From Draconibacterium mangrovi (GTDB taxonomy: Bacteria; Bacteroidota; Bacteroidia; Bacteroidales; Prolixibacteraceae): a stretch of 64,000 bases of DNA. The notes below the pieces were generated by a model. That model was not told the origin of the DNA and did no database searches. It was given only the letters and a program-made list of their open reading frames with translations. The position numbers and the translations under genes are program-made. The stretch is from the NCBI RefSeq assembly GCF_010586825.1, contig NZ_JAAAGB010000001.1, forward strand, positions 868,001 to 932,000, given 5' to 3'. Every line of letters begins with the position of its first letter. Within the stretch, counting starts at the first letter, position 1. Of this stretch, positions 37,793 through 46,189 are shown piece by piece.

Positions 37793-37908
37793 AGTTGTGC
37801 TCTACCAATGCCGAAAAACTCAAATTTATAATTTGATTGATTTTAGAGCATCCTCGGCAAACGATGAAATCAAAGATTTCTGGTTTGTCGGGACTGAGCT
37901 ATTCTCGC
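37793..37908 (-). pseudogene. Broken tRNA-Gly with an 84-bp insertion in the D loop
   Basis: The first 16 nt of tRNA-Gly (GCGAGAATAGCTCAGT, 37893-37908) are intact, followed by 84 unrelated bases (37809-37892), then the next stretch of the tRNA (TTGGTAGAGCAC, 37797-37808), after which the sequence decays into an imperfect anticodon-arm-like AACTTTTTGGCAGAAGTT. It lies directly downstream of the operon promoter, so it is the first thing transcribed ahead of the three intact tRNAs. It is not a functional tRNA as it stands. Confidence 0.75.
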
Positions 37909-37942
37909 ATATTTTAATGAACTTGCTTTTTCAAAAGCGATG

Positions 37943-37973
37943 CAAATATATTGCTATTTTTTTATCTGGCAAA
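37943..37973 (-). promoter_or_regulatory. Promoter of the Gly-Leu-Gly tRNA operon
   Basis: Read on the minus strand, TTTG (37970-37973), 19 nt, then TATATTTG (37943-37950): an exact match to the Bacteroidota TTTG-N19-TAnnTTTG promoter. Transcription should begin near 37936. Confidence 0.75.
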
Positions 37974-37988
37974 AATTATTGAAGTGCA

Positions 37989-40610
37989 TTAAGAAATTCC
38001 TGTCAATTTCTTTATCTCATTTAGCTTATTCAGGGCTTCTATTGGCGTAAGATTATTCACATCAAGCCCGGCTATTTCATCTCTAATCTGCTTTAGCACA
38101 GGGTCATCCAACTGAAAAAAGCTCAATTGCACACCTTCTCGTTTTTCGCCAATCTCCTCTAAAGGTTTACTTAAACTTTCCTTTTCTTTTCCACCTTCCA
38201 GTTTCAATAATATCTGCTCGGCACGTTGAATTACCGATTTTGGCATTCCGGCCATGCCCGCCACATGGATACCAAAACTGTGATTACTTCCGCCTCGCAC
38301 CAGCTTTCGTAAGAAGATAACTTTGTTGCCCACCTCCTTTATGGAAACATTATAGTTTTTTACTCTCGGGAAAGCGCCTTCCATTTCGTTCAGCTCGTGA
38401 TAATGGGTGGCAAACAGTGTTTTTGCTTTGGCGTACGCATGTTCGTGCAGATGCTCCACAATCGACCAGGCGATGGAAATACCATCGTAAGTTGATGTTC
38501 CGCGCCCCAGCTCATCGAAAAGGATCAGGCTGCGATCGGAAACATTATTCAGGATGCTGGCCGCTTCGTTCATTTCCACCATAAAAGTTGACTCGCCCAG
38601 CGAAATATTATCCGAGGCTCCAACACGAGTGAAAATTTTATCCACAAAACCGATTTTCGCTACTTCGGCAGGGACGAACGATCCCATTTGCGCCATCAGT
38701 ACAATTAATGCTGTTTGACGCAACAGTGCCGATTTACCGGCCATGTTTGGCCCGGTGATGATAATGATTTGCTGATCTTCCTGATCGAGTTTAACGTCGT
38801 TTGCAATGTACGACTCACCAATTGGCAACTGGTGTTCGATAACAGGATGCCGCCCCTCTTTGATCTCGATTGAAGTGGCATCGTTCACCTCCGGACGGAA
38901 ATATTTATAAGCTGTTGCACACGTGGCGTACGACAAGAGACAATCGATTTGCGCCAGAATGTGCGAGTTTAGCTGAATAGCCGAAATGTATTCCGACAGC
39001 TCAAAAATCAGCTCGCCAAACAATTTACCTTCCAGCGCCTGAATTTTCTCCTCAGCACCAAGTATTTTTTGCTCGTATTCTTTTAGCTCCTCTGTAATGT
39101 AACGCTCGGCGCTTACCAGTGTTTGTTTACGAATCCAATCGGTGGGCACTTTATCTTTATGCGTATTCCGCACTTCGATGTAGTAACCAAAAACATTGTT
39201 AAAGCTGATCTTTAGCGATGGAATTCCGTGTTTCTCGCTTTCGCGTTTTTGAATTTGCGCCAGGTAATCTTTTCCCGAGTAAGCGATCTTTCGTAAATCA
39301 TCCAACTCCTCCGAGATACCTTCGGCAATCACTTTTCCTTTATTGACGGCTGTTGGCGGATCGGCAACAATCCGCTTTTCAATTCGCGCTCTAATTAAAT
39401 CGCAAGGATTTAACTGCTCGGCAAAACGGTTTAAGGCCGTATTGTCAACACCGGCACACGCAGCTTTTATCGGCACAATTGCCGCCAGCGCATTTTTCAC
39501 CTGCACTACTTCGCGCGGATTGATGCGGCCGACCGCAACTTTTGAGATCAGTCGTTCCAAATCGCCCATCTGGCGAAGATGTTCTTCCAGGTTTTCTTTT
39601 GTATCCGGATCTTTCAGAAACAGCTCCACCACTTCCAGCCGCTCGTTTATCGGATCGATATCTTTTAAAGGCAGCGCCATCCAGCGTTTCAGCAGGCGCG
39701 ATCCCATTGGCGTAATGGTTTTATCGATCACGTTGATGAGCGCTTTTCCACTTTCGTGAAGCGGTGCAAACAACTCGAGGTTACGAATGGTAAACCGGTC
39801 GAGCCATACATAGTGTTCTTCCTCAATCCGGCTCAATCCCGAAATATGACTTAGTTTCTGATGTTGTGTAATATCAAGGTAATGCAAAATCGCTCCGGCG
39901 GCAATAATGCCCAACTGCATGCTGTGCACACCAAATCCTTTTAACGAAGTGGTTTCGAAATGCCGCTTCAGGCGGTCGTTTGCCGCATCGTTGGTATACA
40001 CCCAGTCTTCCAGATTGAAGGTGTAAAATTTGGTCCCGAACAGATCGTTGAACTCCTTCCCTCTTCCGCGTTGAAACAACACTTCTTTGGGCTGAAACGA
40101 ATTCAATAATTTGTCGATATATTCAAAACTCCCTTCGGCCGCCAGAAACTCACCGGTTGAGATATCAAGAAAGGCAATACCTGCCCGCTTTTTATCAAAA
40201 TGGACCGATGCGAGGAAGTTATTCTCGCGGTTTTCAAGGATATTATCGTTGATGGAAACACCGGGAGTTACCAGTTCGGTAATACCGCGTTTCACAATCT
40301 TCTTCGTCATTTTCGGATCTTCCAGCTGTTCGCAAATCGCAACCCGCTGTCCGGCCCGTACCAGTTTGGGTAAATAGGTATCCAACGCATGATGCGGGAA
40401 GCCTGCCAACTCCACATAACTGGCGGAACCATTTGCCCGGCGCGTTAATGTTATCCCCAGAATTTCCGCCGCCTTTATGGCATCCTCTCCAAATGTTTCA
40501 TAAAAATCGCCCACACGAAAAAGCAACACTGCATCAGGATGTTTATCCTTGATGGTATAATATTGCTTCATCAGCGGAGTTTCTACATATTTCTTATCAT
40601 TTTTTGCCAT
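37989..40610 (-). CDS. mutS: DNA mismatch repair protein MutS
   Basis: An 873-residue protein, full length for MutS1. The mismatch-reading Phe-x-Glu is in [12 protein letters not shown] (Phe36, Glu38). The ATPase has the Walker A motif [14 protein letters not shown] (about 618-631), a [12 protein letters not shown] Walker B/signature region (about 694-705) and the ATHYHEL motif after it. The C-terminal helix-turn-helix dimerisation part is present. It recognises base mismatches and starts repair with MutL, encoded elsewhere. The gene lies between the tRNA operon and a DUF4105 gene on the same strand, 87 bp after the latter. Confidence 0.96.
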   Translation of the reverse strand: MAKNDKKYVETPLMKQYYTIKDKHPDAVLLFRVGDFYETFGEDAIKAAEILGITLTRRANGSASYVELAGFPHHALDTYLPKLVRAGQRVAICEQLEDPKMTKKIVKRGITELVTPGVSINDNILENRENNFLASVHFDKKRAGIAFLDISTGEFLAAEGSFEYIDKLLNSFQPKEVLFQRGRGKEFNDLFGTKFYTFNLEDWVYTNDAANDRLKRHFETTSLKGFGVHSMQLGIIAAGAILHYLDITQHQKLSHISGLSRIEEEHYVWLDRFTIRNLELFAPLHESGKALINVIDKTITPMGSRLLKRWMALPLKDIDPINERLEVVELFLKDPDTKENLEEHLRQMGDLERLISKVAVGRINPREVVQVKNALAAIVPIKAACAGVDNTALNRFAEQLNPCDLIRARIEKRIVADPPTAVNKGKVIAEGISEELDDLRKIAYSGKDYLAQIQKRESEKHGIPSLKISFNNVFGYYIEVRNTHKDKVPTDWIRKQTLVSAERYITEELKEYEQKILGAEEKIQALEGKLFGELIFELSEYISAIQLNSHILAQIDCLLSYATCATAYKYFRPEVNDATSIEIKEGRHPVIEHQLPIGESYIANDVKLDQEDQQIIIITGPNMAGKSALLRQTALIVLMAQMGSFVPAEVAKIGFVDKIFTRVGASDNISLGESTFMVEMNEAASILNNVSDRSLILFDELGRGTSTYDGISIAWSIVEHLHEHAYAKAKTLFATHYHELNEMEGAFPRVKNYNVSIKEVGNKVIFLRKLVRGGSNHSFGIHVAGMAGMPKSVIQRAEQILLKLEGGKEKESLSKPLEEIGEKREGVQLSFFQLDDPVLKQIRDEIAGLDVNNLTPIEALNKLNEIKKLTGIS

Positions 40611-40697
40611 CGTTGAGCAAAGATAACTGTTTCAAAGCATGGAAGAAATCCATGACAAATTTGTTCATCCAAACTTTTCAACAATCGCGATGAATAG

Positions 40698-41882
40698 TTA
40701 TTTGCGTGCGGCTTTTAAAGACTTCAGAATTAGCAGAGAATGTGCCAGTGCGCGGATAAAAAATGTTGCTGCCATAATAAAAAACACCGGATGAAATTTT
40801 TGCGGAATAAAAGGCGATGAAACAAAAAATATGATCATCCACACCGCAAAAACCAGGTGATAATAACGCACTGCCGAACGCCACTTTTTTCGTAAGTAAA
40901 CAATTGCAAACAGCAAACTCAGCGGCACCAACCACATAAGGTTGTAATTCGGGCTCATTGCCGGATGTTCGGAATAAATGGTAAACCAGGTAAGCAATAA
41001 ACCACCCAATCCGTTTATACCGTAAAGCACAATATCAAGCGCGGGCTTCATTTTTTTGTTCTTAAACTGTTTCCAGGTGAAATAGCCTACCACCAGCAAC
41101 AACAACGAAAATACCACCAGCGGCCCCCAAAGCCATGTCAATCCTTGTTTTTGTTCAGGTGCCTGGTAAAGTACCTGAACCGGTTGCGCAATCTCCTGCC
41201 CGTTATCATTTCTTTTTGCCGTTGCAAAATGCTGCATCACATAATCAGGCAAAAACATTTCTTCTTCGAGCGTTGCCTCCCGATCGGATTCAGCAGCCAC
41301 CAAAAAATCGATACCAAAATTCAGCCACCTTATTTTGTGGTGATAATCTTTTATCAGCGTTCGCAGGGTTTTATGGCTGGCACTGTCGGTATATGTTATG
41401 CCTCCATTTACGTTATCGGCAATTACATCGCGTACCCGCGTGGCACAGTTATCAAAGAAAAAATTATAGCGGTACACCCGGTTTTCGGGCTGGGCATTCC
41501 ACACCAAAAAATCAACAACCGCTTGTTTTTCCTGCGCTGTGAGGTTGAGTTCCTGTTCAAAAACGCTGCGTTTATCTTGTCGGTATTCATTCAGAAAAAC
41601 ATCAAAACGATAAGCGCCAAGCAGGTAATCGGTTTGCCCGGCACAAAAACGATACAGAAAATTGGGGCTGCTAAAATCGAATATTCCGTAATTAAAAGCC
41701 ACGTCGTAATTCAGCTGCGGATCTTTTACCCGAATGGCCGAATGACCATAAACCGAATACATTTCGTTTCCCGGACTGCAGGTAATGATGCTAACTGTTG
41801 CATTGGGAGACAATTGAAATGCCAGCCCATCGAATGCGAGGGCCACAAAAACTACAATTAAAAGCCGCTTCAAGAGATTCAT
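40698..41882 (-). CDS. DUF4105 (Lnb N-terminal periplasmic domain) membrane protein
   Basis: A 394-residue protein: an N-terminal signal/anchor (MNLLKRLLIVVFVALAFDGLAF), a periplasmic domain of about 230 residues of the DUF4105 type (SPNATVSIITCSPGNEMYSVYGHSAIRV near the start, DPQLNYDVAFNYGIFDFSSPNF, and NFFFDNCATRVRDVIADNV with the conserved NCxTxxR motif), then four or five membrane helices (about 260-385). The domain is NlpC/P60-like in its Cys-His layout (GHSAIR and DNCATR), so a peptidase or acyltransferase role in the periplasm is possible, not shown. It precedes mutS on the same strand. Confidence 0.82.
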   Translation of the reverse strand: MNLLKRLLIVVFVALAFDGLAFQLSPNATVSIITCSPGNEMYSVYGHSAIRVKDPQLNYDVAFNYGIFDFSSPNFLYRFCAGQTDYLLGAYRFDVFLNEYRQDKRSVFEQELNLTAQEKQAVVDFLVWNAQPENRVYRYNFFFDNCATRVRDVIADNVNGGITYTDSASHKTLRTLIKDYHHKIRWLNFGIDFLVAAESDREATLEEEMFLPDYVMQHFATAKRNDNGQEIAQPVQVLYQAPEQKQGLTWLWGPLVVFSLLLLVVGYFTWKQFKNKKMKPALDIVLYGINGLGGLLLTWFTIYSEHPAMSPNYNLMWLVPLSLLFAIVYLRKKWRSAVRYYHLVFAVWMIIFFVSSPFIPQKFHPVFFIMAATFFIRALAHSLLILKSLKAARK

Positions 41883-42095
41883 GGAAATTTTCTGCCTTAT
41901 TTAATTTTCAATAAAGGAACAAAAAAGCTCATTTCCGGCATAAATAAAATACAATATTTTAATTTAGACTTGTTCCAGATTAGAAAAATCAATTCTTTTT
42001 TCCAATCTTTGCATTGAATTATTTACAGGATGGGCGTGAAGCTCAGTGCAATAAATGCGCAAGCCACGCATCAGACAGAAAGCAGAGAGGATTAT

Positions 42096-43355
42096 ATGAG
42101 TTGTAATGGATGTTCGTTCAATAATTCAACAAGTAGCATAACACAAGGATACGACTGGCTGAGTGATTTGCCAGACACCACCGATAAATCAGATATTGTT
42201 GAAGTTAAGTTTAAGTCAACCCGCAAAGAATACTATAAAAATGTTGAAAATCTTCCGCTAAAACGTGGAGACCGTATAGTAGTTGCCTCCTCGCCAGGGC
42301 ACGATGTTGGCGAAGTAACCCTAACCGGTTACCTGGCCGAAAAACAATTTAAGCTGCGGATAAAAAACCCGTCGCGTTATGACCTGAATGTGGTTTACCG
42401 CAAAGCTTCCGATGCCGATATTCAGAAACTAAACGAGGCACGCAGCCGCGAAAAAGCCACCATGATACGTGCACGCCAGGCAGCACAGGAACTTGGGCTG
42501 GACATGAAAATTGGCGATGTTGAGTTCAGAGGCGACAACAAAAAAGCAATTTTTTACTACTTAGCCGAAGGCCGTGTTGATTTCAGGGAGCTGATTAAAG
42601 TATATGCCCGCGAATTCCGCATTAAAGTAGAAATGAAACAAATTGGTGCCCGTCAGGAAGCCGGTTTGATTGGAGGAATTGGCTCATGCGGTCGAGAATT
42701 GTGTTGCTCGAGCTGGCGAACCGATTTTTCAAGTATTTCGTCGGAAGCGGCATTGAAACAAGGTTTGTCGCCATCGGCGCAAAAAATGGCCGGTGCCTGC
42801 GGAAAACTAAAGTGCTGTTTGCTTTACGAACTTGACGCTTACATTGAGGCAGGAAATGAATTCCCGCGCGAACTACTCGACCTTGAACTGGCATCGGGAA
42901 TTGCCAAACCTTTTAAAACCGATTACCTGAAGAAAGAGATCTGGTACGGGTTGCAAGGAAGTATGGGAACTACTTTTAACCTGTCGTTAAAACAGGTGCG
43001 CGATATCATTCAGAAAAACAAACGGGGCATAAAACCCGAAGTCCAGACCTTCAACGCTCTGCCAAAAGAGCAAAATAGTATGGAAGTTACCCTTGACGAA
43101 AGCCTGGATCGTTTCGATGATAAAAAGCCTGCGCGTAACAAAAACCGACGCAACAACAGGGGAACCAACAAAAAGGGAGGCCGGAATTTCGAAAATAAGA
43201 GCAATACTGCGCAAAACAAACAAACCGCTTCGGAAGGTGGCGACAAAAACAAAAGGCCAAACAAACGAAGAAATAACAATCCGAACAGAAAACGGAAACA
43301 GGGATTTCAGGCTAAAAAGGCACAACCTGCATCGGGGAATAATAATTCCAACTAA
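42096..43355 (+). CDS. ricT: RicT/YaaT-like PSP1 domain protein, iron-sulfur regulatory subunit
   Basis: Start probably at the ATG at 42096 (MSCNGCSFNNSTSS), about 419 residues; an in-frame ATG at 42030 would add 22 residues of no evident function. The PSP1 domain covers about 40-290. The Cys motifs GSCGRELCCSSW (about 197-208) and ACGKLKCCLLYE (about 232-243) are those that bind clusters in the Ric complex (RicAFT), which governs RNA maturation with RNase Y in Bacillus. The tail (about 330-419) is low-complexity, Asn/Lys/Arg-rich, probably RNA-binding and disordered. Bacteroidota RicT proteins commonly have such a basic tail. Role in this phylum not established. Confidence 0.85.
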   Translation: MSCNGCSFNNSTSSITQGYDWLSDLPDTTDKSDIVEVKFKSTRKEYYKNVENLPLKRGDRIVVASSPGHDVGEVTLTGYLAEKQFKLRIKNPSRYDLNVVYRKASDADIQKLNEARSREKATMIRARQAAQELGLDMKIGDVEFRGDNKKAIFYYLAEGRVDFRELIKVYAREFRIKVEMKQIGARQEAGLIGGIGSCGRELCCSSWRTDFSSISSEAALKQGLSPSAQKMAGACGKLKCCLLYELDAYIEAGNEFPRELLDLELASGIAKPFKTDYLKKEIWYGLQGSMGTTFNLSLKQVRDIIQKNKRGIKPEVQTFNALPKEQNSMEVTLDESLDRFDDKKPARNKNRRNNRGTNKKGGRNFENKSNTAQNKQTASEGGDKNKRPNKRRNNNPNRKRKQGFQAKKAQPASGNNNSN

Positions 43356-43404
43356 GGAATTGAGTTGATAAAATTTCAAGTTCTCAATATTAGTAACCGA
43401 GCAT

Positions 43405-43700
43405 AAGAAATCAGTTTTATGCCTTATCAGGCGGATTCTACTCTTTGGCTTAGCCCAAAGAGTAGACACAAAACCCAAGGCTGCGCCCGCTTCTCTCGGA
43501 AAAGCTACGCGATGCCGTCTAAAATTCCTGAAACGCCCCCCCGAAACTTCGGGGCTCCTCAAACATCAGTAATTTTTTAACGCCGTCACCGCTTGTTTTC
43601 CGTCCGCCAGCTGGCGGACGAGGCCCAGCTTCATTGCAGCTTACAATACAACAGTGAAACGGCCTCTTTTGGCCTTTACGCCATGCGGACTCCTTCTAAT
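43405..43700. repeat. Structured interspersed repeat, copy B (truncated)
   Basis: Matches the first two thirds of copies A and C and stops near GCATGG (about 43684-43690), lacking the nested three-stem domain and the terminal hairpin. Hairpin 1 is as in A. Hairpin 2 is TCTACTCTTTGG/CCAAAGAGTAGA, with two compensated base changes relative to A and C. A 20-bp palindrome CGTCCGCCAGCTGGCGGACG (43601-43620) replaces the CCGGCTCACCGG hairpin found in A and C, and a CCCCGAAACTTCGGGG hairpin is added near 43540. It fills the convergent gap between ricT and the O-methyltransferase gene. Confidence 0.8.
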
Positions 43701-43724
43701 GATATATGGAAAGACAGCGACAAA

Positions 43725-44363
43725 CTACTTTTTTCGAATAACAGTCATACCATCACGCAGTGGTAGAATGACCTTTTCCACGCGGTCATCGTTTTTAACC
43801 AGCTTGTTGAATTCAAAAATACCAATGGTCTGCGTATCATCGAAACGGGGTTTATCCAGCACTTTTCCGCTCCACAGCGTGTTGTCGGCAATGATGTAGC
43901 CACCCGGCTGCATTTTATCGATTAGCAGCTGGTAGTACTGCACATACTCGCGTTTATCGGCATCGATAAAAACCAGGTCGAACGATTGGTCGAGCGAAGG
44001 GATCAGTTCTGTAGCAGCCCCTATTTTTTGTTCGATTAAATGCGCCACACCGGCTTTTTCGAAATATTTAGCGGCCAGCGTCTCCAGTTCATCGTCAACC
44101 TCAATGGTAACCAGCTTGCCATCTTCGGGCAAACCTTTCGCCAGGCAAATAGCCGAATAACCGGTAAAGGTTCCCAGCTCAAGAATGGTTTTCGGGCGGA
44201 TCATTTTTGCCAGCATAGTGAGTACCTGTCCCTGCAAATGCCCCGAAATCATGCGGGCACCCAGCACTTTCAGGTTCGTTTCTCGATCCAGTTCAGTTAA
44301 CACCGGATCTTCTTCATCGATATGATCCAAAATATATTGGTGCAATGCCTTCTGCCTGTCCAT
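43725..44363 (-). CDS. Class I SAM-dependent O-methyltransferase (catechol/caffeoyl-type)
   Basis: A 212-residue soluble enzyme. The SAM-binding core shows KTILELGTFTGYSAICLAKG (about 54-73), TIEVDDELETLA (Glu as the ribose ligand, about 82-93) and DLVFIDADKREYVQYY (about 132-147), with the metal-binding Asp. NTLWSGKVLDKP is the conserved closing block. Members methylate hydroxyls of small aromatic or catechol substrates or a protein/metabolite not known here. It follows the M16 peptidase gene by 6 bp, so the two are one operon. Family call confident, substrate open. Confidence 0.87.
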   Translation of the reverse strand: MDRQKALHQYILDHIDEEDPVLTELDRETNLKVLGARMISGHLQGQVLTMLAKMIRPKTILELGTFTGYSAICLAKGLPEDGKLVTIEVDDELETLAAKYFEKAGVAHLIEQKIGAATELIPSLDQSFDLVFIDADKREYVQYYQLLIDKMQPGGYIIADNTLWSGKVLDKPRFDDTQTIGIFEFNKLVKNDDRVEKVILPLRDGMTVIRKK

Positions 44364-44369
44364 TCCCTT

Positions 44370-45599
44370 CTATTTATAAATCAACGTACTCATCTGGTTT
44401 TTGTCCAGTATAATGTTGGCTACTTCCTGGATATCCTCTGCACTAATCGCCTCAATTTTTTTGAAGATCACACGCAAAGGATCCACCTTATCAAACAGCA
44501 TAAAACTTTTTCCGATGGTGAGCATCATATCTTCGCGGCTTTCGGTTGAAATGGCAATCTGGCCAATCAACTGCTTTTTTGCACGACTTAACTGAACGGC
44601 TCCCATTTTTTTGTCGCGCAGCAAATCAAACTCTTTATGCACCAGCGCCACCGCTTTGTTCAGGTTTTCTTTGTCGGTACCGAAATACACGTTAAACAAA
44701 CCGGTATCGGAATACGCCGTGTAGGCCGACTCCACATTGTACGCCATTCCGCGACGTTCGCGCATGGCCAGGTTTAGGCGCGAGTTTAGCGCCTGTCCGC
44801 CCAGTACATTGTTCAGTAGAACCATGGCAATACGCTTCGGGTTTTTAAAATCGAAAGCCAAATTACCCATCACGCAGTGCGCCTGAAAAGTATCTTTTAC
44901 TACCGTTTTTGATTGCGGCTGGTAATTCACAAACTGCTCTCTTTTCAACTGTCGCAAACTTTGCTCCACCTCGCCAAAATACTTCTCCAGCATTTTTAGC
45001 AAAGCCGTAAAATCAATATTCCCCACCGAACTGATCACCATTTGATCGGTATGGTAGTTATTGGCAATAAAGCGGAAAATCATATCGCGGTTAAAAGAAC
45101 GCAGCTTTTCTTTTGTTCCCAGAATATTGCGGGCGATGGGATGGCCATCAAAAACCTGCTCCTCAAACTCATCGAAGATCAATTCGGAAGGTGAATCGTA
45201 GTACGAATTTATTTCCTCTACCACCACCTCTTTTTCGAGGTTGAGTTCTTTCTCGGGGTAAGTGCTGTTAAAAAGAATATCGCTCAGCAATTCGGCCGTG
45301 CGCTCGTAATGCTCGCTTAAAAAAGTAGCATACAGCACGGTTTCTTCTTTTGTGGTATAGGCATTCAGCTCGCCGCCAACACCCTCGATACGGCTCAACA
45401 CATGAAACGACTTGCGCTTGTTTGTGCCCTTAAAAACCGAGTGCTCGATAAAGTGTGCCAGCCCATGTTCATCCTCCATTTCGTCGCGCGATCCGGTATT
45501 TATTAAAACCCCCAGATGCCCCACCGGCGAATCGGTTTGCTGATGAATTATTCGAATGCCGTTATGTAATGTATGTATCAGATAATCAGTATCAACCAT
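44370..45599 (-). CDS. M16-family zinc peptidase (processing-peptidase type)
   Basis: A 409-residue soluble peptidase without a signal peptide. The inverted zinc motif is HFIEH (His49-His53) inside GLAHFIEHSVFKGTNKR, with the third ligand Glu in EEINSYYDSP about 75 residues later. The C-terminal half is the second, inactive M16 lobe. It resembles the small, single-chain bacterial processing proteases (PqqL/mitochondrial MPP-beta-like size), acting on peptides in the cytoplasm. It is the first gene of an operon with an O-methyltransferase. A CAAAAGTA -7 box on the minus strand (45620-45627) fits its promoter. Confidence 0.88.
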   Translation of the reverse strand: MVDTDYLIHTLHNGIRIIHQQTDSPVGHLGVLINTGSRDEMEDEHGLAHFIEHSVFKGTNKRKSFHVLSRIEGVGGELNAYTTKEETVLYATFLSEHYERTAELLSDILFNSTYPEKELNLEKEVVVEEINSYYDSPSELIFDEFEEQVFDGHPIARNILGTKEKLRSFNRDMIFRFIANNYHTDQMVISSVGNIDFTALLKMLEKYFGEVEQSLRQLKREQFVNYQPQSKTVVKDTFQAHCVMGNLAFDFKNPKRIAMVLLNNVLGGQALNSRLNLAMRERRGMAYNVESAYTAYSDTGLFNVYFGTDKENLNKAVALVHKEFDLLRDKKMGAVQLSRAKKQLIGQIAISTESREDMMLTIGKSFMLFDKVDPLRVIFKKIEAISAEDIQEVANIILDKNQMSTLIYK

Positions 45600-45619
45600 T
45601 GTCTTTTAAACTAATCGTG

Positions 45620-45627
45620 CAAAAGTA
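45620..45627 (-). promoter_or_regulatory. -7 box of the M16 - O-methyltransferase operon
   Basis: TACTTTTG on the minus strand, 21 nt upstream of the M16 ATG. A TTGCAAT element lies about 17 nt further upstream. Confidence 0.45.
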
Positions 45628-45915
45628 TAAAAAGTATTGGATTGCAAGCTCATACCGTATACAAAACGCATGAAAGGTTTCTATGTAAAATCGAAAACAT
45701 CGATGATCGCCAAAATTTACGAAATGGCTAGTCTGGAATTTGTAGCGCCACACTAACCCGAAAAAAGAGGTGGAACTATCTCTCTTTGGGAGTTTAAGGG
45801 CTCAAGTAATTCTATTTCAAATAAAAACGTATAAATAAAGCCCAATCCTATACAAATACGACTAATTCCCTGAGCTGAAAAATTCAATTTTTTTTCACTT
45901 TTTTTTGTGTTGAAC
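45628..45915. other. Gene-poor stretch before tRNA-Phe
   Basis: Nothing firm is seen here. A 29-codon frame starting at an ATG at 45670 is the longest plausible small ORF, but it has no supporting context. The last part is a very T-rich upstream region for the tRNA-Phe promoter. Confidence 0.35.
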
Positions 45916-45945
45916 TTTGTGATTTTAAAAAAATGTATACTTTTG
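45916..45945 (+). promoter_or_regulatory. Promoter of tRNA-Phe
   Basis: TTTG (45916-45919), 18 nt, TACTTTTG (45938-45945), followed by CAAC. A good Bacteroidota promoter about 45 nt upstream of the tRNA. Confidence 0.65.
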
Positions 45946-45991
45946 CAACACCAAAATAAAGGGGGTGCTACTTAAAGCCCAACTTTAGAAA

Positions 45992-46064
<73 letters not shown>

Positions 46065-46066
46065 CA

Positions 46067-46103
46067 AAAGGGAAAAACTAAGTTTTTCCCTTTTGTTTTT
46101 TAT
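46067..46103 (+). terminator. Terminator of tRNA-Phe
   Basis: AAAAGGGAAAAACT and AGTTTTTCCCTTTT form a 14-bp stem with an A/T loop, followed by GTTTTTT. Confidence 0.85.
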
Positions 46104-46189
46104 ATGTACTTTGTAATGCGATTGTAAATTCAATGCTTCCCATTTGCACACCAATTCCATCCCCAGGTTACGGAAGGTGCCAACGGAGT

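Noticed and set aside
42987-43562. Minus-strand 191-codon frame across ricT and repeat copy B
   Set aside because: Half of it is antisense to ricT and half lies in the structured repeat; similar spurious proteins are produced by such repeats.
45670-45756. 29-codon plus-strand small ORF (MKGFYVKSKTSMIAKIYEMA start)
   Set aside because: Reads smoothly but has no promoter, no conservation to judge by and is short enough to be chance.
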